A program made the translations under genes and the position numbers. A stretch of 64,000 bases of DNA, taken from contig NZ_FNDD01000008.1 in the NCBI RefSeq assembly GCF_900100015.1, forward strand, positions 107,765 to 171,764, read 5' to 3'. Source of the stretch: Vibrio xiamenensis. Its GTDB lineage: Bacteria > Pseudomonadota > Gammaproteobacteria > Enterobacterales > Vibrionaceae. This document shows, in pieces, positions 26,877-34,469 of the stretch. The notes below the pieces were generated by a model. The model was not told the origin of the DNA. It searched no databases and saw only the letters and a program-made list of their open reading frames with translations. Every line of letters begins with the position of its first letter. Position 1 is the stretch's first letter.

Positions 26877-28034
26877 ATGAGTATTCAATCTTTGCACGGC
26901 GACATATCATACTATCAGGTTACTGAGTCGCTTAACGAACAGTTACAAAGCATTAAAGGCAGAATGCAGGCGCATCTCCCTGAGTTAGATCGCGTTTCGT
27001 TTGCTCTGTTCGACGAGCAGAAAAATATGCTCAAAACATACGCAGATAGTGCGTTCTGGAATTTACGTCAGGCACACAATGAAGCGTCGATGAAAGAATT
27101 GCCAGCCTTGACCCGCAGCGCACTACAGCGGCAAAACCGTATTATTGATGACCTTACCAAGCTGCCTTCAACCACGTATATCGATATGCTGCTTGAACAC
27201 GGTTACCGTTCCTCCGCCGCCATTCCTTGCTACGACAACGAAGAGTTTCGAGGTTTTATTTTCCTCAACTCTCGCAGTGTTAATGTGTTTTCTGAATACG
27301 TAATCGAAACCCTTGATCCGTATCTGAATATGATCAAATTTTGTGTCATGTCGGAAAATCAAATTGTCCATCGCATCATCGATGCGGCGAGAGACATTAT
27401 TGAAAAAACCAACTTATGCATGAAAGATTCAGCAGCACATAAAGAACGTATTGGTTATTACACGCGCTTGATTGCTTCGCATATCGCTGGCGAACACGAT
27501 TTTGATGATGAGACGGTTGAGCATTTGTCGCTATTTGCTCAGTTTCATGACTTGGGGAAAGTGCGTCTGCCCGAACATCTGGTGTGTAAACACGATGTGT
27601 TGGAAGGCGATGAACTTAAACAGGTACATGGTTACGTTCAACACGGCATGGACATTGTCGACGAAATTTTAGAAAACCTGGGTTACCCGCAGCATCCAAG
27701 CATTGTCTTACTCACTGATATCATGGCGTATCATCAAGAGTATCTTGATGGTAGCGGCTATCCTAATGGCCTGTCTGGTGCGCAAATTCCAATCAGCGCA
27801 CGTATTGTTGCTGTGGCGAATGTGTTTGATGCCCTGACGGCTCATCGGCCTTATCGACAAGCTTGGTCGATTCCCCATGCCATGCTTGAAATGGAGAAAA
27901 TGGTTAACTTAGGCAAGCTTGATCGGCAATGTGTTAATGCGTTAAGAGAATACCAAAGCGAAATTAGCGCGGAGCGGGAGCAATATCCAGAGTGCGATCC
28001 TAAAGATGATGAGTATCAACTCAATATGTTGTAG
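26877..28034 (+). CDS. GAF-like/HD-GYP domain cyclic-di-GMP phosphodiesterase
   Basis: 385 residues. N-terminal ~170 residues resemble a GAF sensor (SAAIPCYDNEEFRGFIFLNS). The HD-GYP domain (~178-370) has FHDLGKV, VQHGMDIV, MAYHQEYLDGSGYP (intact GYP) and VANVFDALTAHRPYR. Metal ligands appear complete, so it is probably an active phosphodiesterase turning c-di-GMP into pGpG/GMP. The ATG at 26877 sits after GGAGG; one at 26856 would overlap that site. Cytoplasmic. Confidence 0.88.
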   Translation: MSIQSLHGDISYYQVTESLNEQLQSIKGRMQAHLPELDRVSFALFDEQKNMLKTYADSAFWNLRQAHNEASMKELPALTRSALQRQNRIIDDLTKLPSTTYIDMLLEHGYRSSAAIPCYDNEEFRGFIFLNSRSVNVFSEYVIETLDPYLNMIKFCVMSENQIVHRIIDAARDIIEKTNLCMKDSAAHKERIGYYTRLIASHIAGEHDFDDETVEHLSLFAQFHDLGKVRLPEHLVCKHDVLEGDELKQVHGYVQHGMDIVDEILENLGYPQHPSIVLLTDIMAYHQEYLDGSGYPNGLSGAQIPISARIVAVANVFDALTAHRPYRQAWSIPHAMLEMEKMVNLGKLDRQCVNALREYQSEISAEREQYPECDPKDDEYQLNML

Positions 28035-28136
28035 TCAGCGCAGCAGCGTCGAGCTTAAACCTCAATCTGACCTTAGAGTTTGAGCTTCTGTACTTGGTTC
28101 TTTAGTTAAGATTTTTCACAAGTTCAATGAGAATTG

Positions 28137-28173
28137 ATAGTTTATATCTATTAACGCGATTCATATAAACAAT
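28137..28173. promoter_or_regulatory. OxyR-type site upstream of dps
   Basis: Four tetranucleotides with exact 7-base spacing: ATAG-7-CTAT-7-ATTC-7-CAAT. The first two match the OxyR consensus perfectly, the third 2 of 4 and the fourth 3 of 4. It is about 90 bases before the Dps-family ATG, and dps is a classic OxyR target. Confidence 0.65.
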
Positions 28174-28260
28174 TTCTATTTTATAAACCCAACCCCTAGA
28201 CTGAACTCCGTAACAAGATGAAACGTTTAATTAAATAGACGAAACGTCAGGAGAGAAATT

Positions 28261-28737
28261 ATGTCTACAGCAAAAAGCTTTATTGGTCTTAACCAACAAC
28301 AATCTCAACACCTTGCAACAGAACTCAACAAGTTGCTGGCCCACTATCAAGTGTTTTATATGAACACTCGCGGTTATCACTGGAATGTGAAAGGTCCACA
28401 ATTCTTTGAATTACATACTAAATTTGAAGAAATCTATACCGACTTACAAACTAAAATTGACGAAATTGCAGAACGTATTTTAACCCTTGGTTTCATGCCT
28501 GATCACAGCTTCACGACTTATTTGGCTGCTAGCGCAATCAAAGAGCACACCAGTGTGACTGATGGACAAGCGTGCGTTCAAGGTCTTGTTGATGGATTCA
28601 GTGTGTTACTCGAGAAACAGCGCGCAATTCTGGCGCACGCTGGAGAAGCGGGCGATGAAGGGACCAATGCGTTAATGGGCGACTATATTCGTGAGCAAGA
28701 AAAATTGATGTGGATGCTCAACGCTTACTTACAATAA
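28261..28737 (+). CDS. dps: Dps-family ferritin-like DNA-protection protein
   Basis: 158 residues, the usual Dps size. Ferroxidase residues are in YHWNVKGPQFFELHTKFEEIY and the downstream DEIAERILTLG helix. Dps dodecamers oxidise and store iron with hydrogen peroxide and protect DNA. The N-terminus is short and not strongly basic, so DNA binding may be weak. GGAGAG precedes the ATG. An OxyR-like site lies in the leader. Confidence 0.92.
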   Translation: MSTAKSFIGLNQQQSQHLATELNKLLAHYQVFYMNTRGYHWNVKGPQFFELHTKFEEIYTDLQTKIDEIAERILTLGFMPDHSFTTYLAASAIKEHTSVTDGQACVQGLVDGFSVLLEKQRAILAHAGEAGDEGTNALMGDYIREQEKLMWMLNAYLQ

Positions 28738-28881
28738 TTCATTTATCGACGATAACTCATTAAATAGAAGGGGCCTAAACACACAGTGAGGTAAATTTGC
28801 TGGTTAAATAAACAGTATTTTGTTGCAGTACTGAAAAGTTAAATTATACTGTATATAAACACATGTTAATGGAGGTGATCT

Positions 28882-29112
28882 ATGTTGTCCGACACAATAG
28901 AAAGAGTGAACCGCCTGCGCGAACAAGCGATGTCTGATCCGCAGTTCCAGCGTTCAGCCAAAGAACATGAACAAGCGTTGATCAGCCAGCAAAAATTGAA
29001 CACCGAAGCCAAAGCTGCGCCATCGCGAAGGCAGAAGTCCAAAGCTAAAACCTTGGCGGATATCTATCAGCAAGCAGAGTTTGGTCACAATCCTACTGGT
29101 GTTTCGCACTGA
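28882..29112 (+). CDS. Small basic helical protein, function unknown
   Basis: 76 residues with a near-perfect ribosome site (GGAGGTGATCT). The first half is helical and charged (ERVNRLREQAMSDPQFQRSAKEHEQ), the second basic (SRRQKSKAKT) with an Ala-Asp-rich end. No membrane segment and no recognised family. It has its own intrinsic terminator, which supports expression. Confidence 0.72.
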   Translation: MLSDTIERVNRLREQAMSDPQFQRSAKEHEQALISQQKLNTEAKAAPSRRQKSKAKTLADIYQQAEFGHNPTGVSH

Positions 29113-29456
29113 GTGAACAGTGCTTTTCACTGAGTCTCTATCGTAAAGTCGCTCCTTAGAGAGCGGCTTTTTTATTGTCTGCAACTTGATTACGAAACGC
29201 CGCGATAATCACAACAGAGTAAGATTGTTTGGCCGAGATAGAGTGACGATGGCTTGAAATTATGTGTCCATTACCATCAATTTGGCTCATTAATAATTGA
29301 CTTACCTTTGGTCATACGCCATCAACCATGGTTTTTGATCAATGTCATCAGATTCTCAAATACCGCGGCGACTCACTGCTATAACGCATATTAGCGCTGA
29401 TGTGAGCGCTGGTTCTCTTTACAATAGCGGGCTTGAATTTTGATGAGTGACGAAAC
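29113..29456. other. Intergenic region before the antiporter gene
   Basis: Left end: terminator (29145-29174). Right part: leader of the antiporter, with TTGATCAATGTCAT at 29335-29348, an imperfect FNR-like site (8 of 10 specified bases). No gene seen. Confidence 0.5.
29145..29174 (+). terminator. Intrinsic terminator
   Basis: 10-bp stem AAAGTCGCTC / GAGCGGCTTT (one wobble), 6-base loop, T tract. Confidence 0.9.
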
Positions 29457-30875
29457 ATGAATAAACAACTCGGCTTAGGCTCTCTGACAGCCATTGTTAT
29501 CGGGTCAATGATTGGCGCAGGTGTTTTTAGTTTGCCGCAGAATATGGCGGCGGTGGCAAGTCCTGCGGCAGTGATGATTGGCTGGCTTATCACCGGGGTA
29601 GGGATGGTTTTTCTAGCGTTGTCATTTCAGGCGCTTGCGGCTCACCGACCTAAAGTCACCAGTGGGGTGTTTGGCTATGCAAAAGATGGCTTTGGCGATT
29701 TTGTCGGGTACTGCTCCGCCTGGGGATATTGGCTTAGTGCCATGTTGGCAAACGTCTCCTACTTGGTCATCGTATTTAGCACCTTAGGTATGCTGTTTGA
29801 CACCCCTGACAACGTGATGTTTGGTGAAGGCAATACTTGGTTATCCGTTGCGGGTTCGTCGATTCTGCTTTGGTTGGTGCATGCATTGGTACTAAGAGGC
29901 GTCAAAACCGCGGCGATGATCAATCTCATCACCACGTTTGCTAAGCTGGTTCCTCTGTGTTTGTTTATCATTTGTGCTCTGTTTGCCTTTCAATGGCAGA
30001 CGTTTACTTTTGACTTCAGCGGTCTGCACTTTGGCGTCGAGCATGGCTTATGGGCACAGGTGAAAAGCACCATGATCGTCACTGTGTGGGTGTTTATCGG
30101 TATTGAAGGTGCGGTGGTGGTTTCAAGCCGAGCCAAGCATCGCCGTGATATTGGCCGCGCGACAATTCTGGGCTTGCTGACTGCATTATGTATCTATGTG
30201 TTGGTGACCTTGCTCGCGATGGGCGTTGTTAGACCTGTTGAGCTTGCTGAATATCACAATCCTTCGATGGCCCAGGTGCTGGCTGAAATCCTGGGTCCAT
30301 GGGGACGCTACATTATCAGTGGTGGTCTGCTGATTTCGGTGTGCGGCGCATTTTTAAGCTGGACTGTACTTGCAGCAGAAGTGCCTTACTCATGCGCTCA
30401 AGAAGGTATGTTTCCGAGCTCTTACGCCAACAGTAATGAAGCGGGAAGTCCAGTTAAGTCGTTGCTTTTGACTAACGTGTGGATTCAAATTTCACTTATC
30501 TGCGTGGTATTTGCTGGCAGTACTTATGATTCGCTACTGATTATTGCATCTGAAATGATATTGGTGCCGTATTTTTTAATCGGTGCCTATGTGCTAAAAA
30601 TTGCCTTGCAAGAGCAGCAAGGTGGTTGGTTCAGATTTACGGGGTTCGCTGCCACGTTATATGGCGCGTGGTTACTCTACGCTTCAGGGCTTAACTATCT
30701 ATTGCTTTCTACCATTTTGTATTTGCCAGGGTTGTATTTTTTCTTTAAAGCCAAACGCGAGAAAAATTTGCCAGTTTTAGTTGGTAAAGAACGCATGGGT
30801 GCGCTTATGTTGGGCCTACTTGCGCTTGTTAGTTTGATTCTGGTTGTGAGTGGAAAATTGGTGGTTGATTTATAA
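29457..30875 (+). CDS. Basic amino-acid/polyamine antiporter, APC family (arginine:ornithine-like)
   Basis: 472 residues with about 12-13 membrane helices. The N-terminal GSLTAIVIGSMIGAGVFSLPQ is the APC helix-1 substrate motif, and the sequence fits the basic amino-acid antiporter subgroup (ArcD/LysP-like exchange of arginine with ornithine or similar). No arginine-deiminase genes are adjacent, so the exact substrate is inferred. A weak FNR-like site upstream would suit an anaerobic role. Confidence 0.8.
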   Translation: MNKQLGLGSLTAIVIGSMIGAGVFSLPQNMAAVASPAAVMIGWLITGVGMVFLALSFQALAAHRPKVTSGVFGYAKDGFGDFVGYCSAWGYWLSAMLANVSYLVIVFSTLGMLFDTPDNVMFGEGNTWLSVAGSSILLWLVHALVLRGVKTAAMINLITTFAKLVPLCLFIICALFAFQWQTFTFDFSGLHFGVEHGLWAQVKSTMIVTVWVFIGIEGAVVVSSRAKHRRDIGRATILGLLTALCIYVLVTLLAMGVVRPVELAEYHNPSMAQVLAEILGPWGRYIISGGLLISVCGAFLSWTVLAAEVPYSCAQEGMFPSSYANSNEAGSPVKSLLLTNVWIQISLICVVFAGSTYDSLLIIASEMILVPYFLIGAYVLKIALQEQQGGWFRFTGFAATLYGAWLLYASGLNYLLLSTILYLPGLYFFFKAKREKNLPVLVGKERMGALMLGLLALVSLILVVSGKLVVDL

Positions 30876-31313
30876 ATTGTACCAGTGGCCGATAACTACC
30901 TACTTGAGCGATTAACTTACTGTATTGATGAGAATGTTAATACTCTCGGTGAATCAAAATTTTGAGTAAATTGTCATTATAAAGGCACTGTTTCAAAAGA
31001 AATCGTGCCTTTCCTAGCGAGTTAACGTTGTAGTGAAATAATAAAATGAATCGTACAAACTAGAGTATTTGCACAATGCCGTATCAATTTGTAAATTTAC
31101 GGTATTTTACATATAAATCATGTTATTAAGCTTTTAGTACATACTCTTTAGTAGCACGCCTTTTATGGCGTATTTTATGTAATTTTGTGAATTTTAACGC
31201 CTTTTCCTCTGCTTTATCTTGTAAGCAATAAAAATCAAACTTTTTTTCGCCAATCCATTTACATGCAACTAAACTCTTAGAAGCCCTAATCTAAGGTGTT
31301 AGATAAGTGAGTC
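30876..31313. other. AT-rich intergenic region, no gene
   Basis: About 440 bases. It holds a hairpin (AAAGGCAC at 30981 with GTGCCTTT at 31005, inner TTTC-AAAA-GAAA) lacking a T tract, and a smaller one around 31156-31171. No open frame with a ribosome site was found. It could contain a regulatory leader or small RNA for the binding-protein/cyclase pair, but nothing proves that. Confidence 0.45.
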
Positions 31314-31319
31314 GTGTTG

Positions 31320-32321
31320 ATGGTCGATAAGAGAAAGCTGACACTTTTGTTCATTGCTGCTTTATGCGTCTTTGCGTTGGCTGTGCTTTTCAAAAGCATC
31401 AGAACGACACCGGCGATTATTGGTCATCCGGTTACGATTGCTGTTTCTCAAACACCGCTTTCCGCGCCATTTTTGGTGGCATGGGAAAAGCGCATGTTCT
31501 CGCTTCGTGGCGTTGATGTCACACTAAACAATTGCATGGGTGGTGTGGCGTGCGCTCAAATGCTATTTGATGGCAAAGCCGATTTCGCGACCGCTTCTGA
31601 ATCGGTAGTGATGTTTGAAAGTTTTCATCATCCCGATATTCGGCTTATTGCCAGCTTTGTTGAGTCAGATAATGACCTAAAGTTGTTGGCGCTATCTACA
31701 CAAAATATTGATGGTCTTAAGGATTTAAAAGGCAAGCGGGTGGGTGTGGTTGAGGCCAGCGCAAGTGAGTTCTATCTGGATTCCTTACTGATCGCAAACA
31801 ACATGGCACACCTTGATTACATTAAGGTGTACATGCCACCTCAACAGCTGGTTGAAGCGCTGTTTTCTTACCAAGTGGACGCAATTTCCGTGTGGGAGCC
31901 TTTCGGTTACAAAACGACGATCTCTTCCGCGGCAGACATTCATAACCTTGGGCTACAAGGCATTTATCAACTCACGTTTAACCTGATATCACGAGCTCAT
32001 ATTGCCAATCAACGTGAGCAAGAATCTGAGCAAATTCTGCTGGCGTTAAATGACGCGATCGCTTGGATAAAACAAAACCCCGATGACGCACAGGCACTCG
32101 TTGCCCAATATCTCAATGTTCCGTCCAGTCAATTGAAGTGGTCGTGGAATGATTACTTATTTCGCTTATCTTTGGGTAATGCATTGCTATCCAATTTGCA
32201 GTTACAGGCGCGCTGGGCAAGCGAGAAAGGGCTCGTGGCAGGGCAAATGCCCGATTACAGAGTGATTTTTTCTCCGACGCCGCTGGAGCAAGCACTTAAC
32301 ACGCGGGTGCAGATTCGATGA
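31320..32321 (+). CDS. NMT1/SsuA-type periplasmic substrate-binding protein
   Basis: 333 residues. The N-terminal hydrophobic stretch (~6-24, LTLLFIAALCVFALAVLF) is a signal anchor or uncleaved signal peptide. The rest is an ABC-type binding fold (NMT1/SsuA-like) with KGKRVGVVEASASEFYLD and the late AISVWEPFG motif. No ABC permease or ATPase is nearby; instead the gene overlaps a diguanylate cyclase by four bases. It probably serves as the ligand sensor for that cyclase. ATG at 31320 chosen over upstream GTG and TTG. Confidence 0.83.
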   Translation: MVDKRKLTLLFIAALCVFALAVLFKSIRTTPAIIGHPVTIAVSQTPLSAPFLVAWEKRMFSLRGVDVTLNNCMGGVACAQMLFDGKADFATASESVVMFESFHHPDIRLIASFVESDNDLKLLALSTQNIDGLKDLKGKRVGVVEASASEFYLDSLLIANNMAHLDYIKVYMPPQQLVEALFSYQVDAISVWEPFGYKTTISSAADIHNLGLQGIYQLTFNLISRAHIANQREQESEQILLALNDAIAWIKQNPDDAQALVAQYLNVPSSQLKWSWNDYLFRLSLGNALLSNLQLQARWASEKGLVAGQMPDYRVIFSPTPLEQALNTRVQIR

Positions 32322-33646
32322 TGAATTCGATCAGCAATAAGCTCGTCATTTTATTCACTGCGAGTATGGTGATGGTGGCGTCGATCGTCATCTCGGTGTG
32401 GAATACCGCTCGTGAGCAGGAGCGAGTTCATCAAGAGCTAACCAGTTTGATGGAAATTGAGCTAGGTATTGATTTAATACGTAGCCAGTTATGGGTGTTT
32501 CTACAATACGAAGATTTCGATTCACTTGAGCAGGTGGATAGGGCGCAGCGCAATCTTACCGAAACACTCCATCTCTTCACTGGGGAAGCGAAACAGCTCA
32601 ACAATATCTTCCGCATGAATCAGAGCTTAGCCAGTCTTTTACAACATGAAAAATCGGTGCTGGAGTCGACTAAAAACATTACCAACAGGGCGCCAGTATC
32701 GCTCAAAACCCAAACGTTGCTCCATTCACGCTACAACATGCTTGTACAAAATATGACCGAGGAAATTTTTTATATCCACCAAAGTTTACTCGGCAAAAGT
32801 GCCGCGCTTCAGCAAACAAATTTGCTTTCAACCGCCGCTTTAACCCTTTTTATCGCCTTGACGATTACCGTCATTGCATGGCGAATCATGAGCCGCTTTA
32901 AATCGGGATCGCTTGCTCTGCGAAACGGCATTGAAAAGCTTGCTGCGGGTGATATGACTTGCCAGATAAAAACGTCGCACATGGATAAAGAATTTCGCAG
33001 TTTAGCCAAGTTCTTTAACCAAATGACTCAATCTTTGCGTGACTCTGTAGTAACTCGCGAAGAACTCGAACAACAAGTGAAGATTAAAACCGCTCAACTA
33101 GAGCAGCAGAAACAAAAGCTGCAGTTTATGTCGGAACATGATCCGCTGACAGGTTTGATGAATCGATTCGCGTTTGAAAAAGCGCTCAATAACGCGGTGA
33201 TTAAAGCCAATCGCTCGGGCGTAAAGTTGGCGCTGCTGTTTATTGACCTCGATAAATTCAAACAGGTTAACGATAGCCAAGGCCATGATGCGGGGGATTT
33301 TGTTCTGGGTGAAATAGCAAAGCGGCTTAACCTTTGTATACGCAATTCAGATATCGTCGCGCGACTTGGCGGGGATGAATTTGTGGTGTGTCTGGATTTA
33401 CTGGAAAGCTTTGAGGCGGTACCGGCGAAAGTAGAGGACATCATTGCCAAGCTTGTAGAGCCTATCTGGTTTAAAGAACAATCACTTGAAATCGGCGTCA
33501 GTATTGGTGTGAGTTATTATCCGCTTCATGCCGAATCACCCGCGGCGTTGATTAACTCGGCAGACCAAGCGATGTATCGCGCCAAAGAACACCTTGGTAG
33601 CAGTTATTTTGAAAATACTCCTCACCAAGATGTTCAGTCTTCTTAG
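32318..33646 (+). CDS. Membrane diguanylate cyclase (HAMP-GGDEF)
   Basis: 442 residues: TM1 (~8-28), a ~140-residue periplasmic helical region, TM2 (~171-190), HAMP (~192-245), a coiled coil (~245-270), and a GGDEF domain with intact RLGGDEF near residues 348-354. An RxxD product-inhibition site (RNSD) lies five residues before GGDEF. It should make c-di-GMP. Start codons overlap the binding-protein gene (ATGATG), pointing to a sensor-cyclase pair. Confidence 0.9.
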   Translation: MMNSISNKLVILFTASMVMVASIVISVWNTAREQERVHQELTSLMEIELGIDLIRSQLWVFLQYEDFDSLEQVDRAQRNLTETLHLFTGEAKQLNNIFRMNQSLASLLQHEKSVLESTKNITNRAPVSLKTQTLLHSRYNMLVQNMTEEIFYIHQSLLGKSAALQQTNLLSTAALTLFIALTITVIAWRIMSRFKSGSLALRNGIEKLAAGDMTCQIKTSHMDKEFRSLAKFFNQMTQSLRDSVVTREELEQQVKIKTAQLEQQKQKLQFMSEHDPLTGLMNRFAFEKALNNAVIKANRSGVKLALLFIDLDKFKQVNDSQGHDAGDFVLGEIAKRLNLCIRNSDIVARLGGDEFVVCLDLLESFEAVPAKVEDIIAKLVEPIWFKEQSLEIGVSIGVSYYPLHAESPAALINSADQAMYRAKEHLGSSYFENTPHQDVQSS

Positions 33647-33667
33647 ACTCAATGCTTTTTGCGCATG

Positions 33668-34354
33668 CTAAACACGATTATCGCCGGTACTAAAGGCGAT
33701 GATTTGGCTGATTTCACTCATACTGCGCCCAGATTGTTGTTGCCAGTCGATGAAGGCTTTATTCGCCGCACTTAACGCACGTTTGGTATTTTTGCCACCC
33801 TCAATCACTTTAATATTACGTAAATAAGCTTCCACATCGCCCGACAGCAAGAAGGTATCCACTCCCATTTGGCGAAGTGTATAAGGGCCGGTGTTTCCGC
33901 CTAAACGACTGCCGTATTTTTTCAAATAATCCCATAGTCCTGTTATATCTTCTTGTGGCCAATTCGCCACCATGCTAGAAAACGAACCGTATTGTTGGCG
34001 ACAGTTATAAATCATCTGTGCGTTGGCGGGAATGGACATGACTTTAGTCAGATGGCGAATAATTTTTGGATCTTGGGCTTTTTGCTCCCACTGCTCTTCA
34101 GACAACATCAGTAAGGGTTCGATGCGAAACTGGAAGAACAGCTCTTCGAAGTTTGGCCACTTGTTGCGCACCACACTCCAAGAAATTCCGCTTTGAAATA
34201 CTTTCATGCTCAGTGCCGATAGCCAACGGTCTTCGGGGATGGATTCAATCTCTTGCTTACTTAGCGGTGCGTTAATCAGCGATTCTAATTGCGTTTCACC
34301 GCCTTTGCGCTCAGCGGCACGTTGATAAATTGCTGCGAATTTCTCTATCGTCAT
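33668..34354 (-). CDS. DNA-3-methyladenine glycosylase I family protein
   Basis: 228 residues with a helix-hairpin-helix-type all-helical body similar to the Tag superfamily (FQSGISWSVVRNKWPNFEELF, GNTGPYTLRQMGVDTFLLSGDVEAYL). The N-terminal Cys/His zinc snap of E. coli Tag is missing, so it is a divergent branch. Likely role: excision of alkylated adenines. Monocistronic. Confidence 0.78.
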   Translation of the reverse strand: MTIEKFAAIYQRAAERKGGETQLESLINAPLSKQEIESIPEDRWLSALSMKVFQSGISWSVVRNKWPNFEELFFQFRIEPLLMLSEEQWEQKAQDPKIIRHLTKVMSIPANAQMIYNCRQQYGSFSSMVANWPQEDITGLWDYLKKYGSRLGGNTGPYTLRQMGVDTFLLSGDVEAYLRNIKVIEGGKNTKRALSAANKAFIDWQQQSGRSMSEISQIIAFSTGDNRV

Positions 34355-34442
34355 GGTCTCGCCTTAATTTACGATTTTTCTTCAAGATAACGGTTTGCTT
34401 CAAGATAACAGTAAGTGATTGATACACCAAACGCCTGATATG

Positions 34443-34464
34443 AAAAAGCCCACTAAGTGGGCTT
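34443..34464 (-). terminator. Terminator of the Hsp70 operon
   Basis: On the minus strand: AAGCCCAC-TTA-GTGGGCTT then TTT. It lies six bases after the end of the 932-residue Hsp70. Confidence 0.88.
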
Positions 34465-34469
34465 GGTCA

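Noticed and set aside
30981..31012. Hairpin AAAGGCAC/GTGCCTTT as terminator of the antiporter gene
   Set aside because: No T tract follows on the plus strand and it is over 100 bases after the stop.
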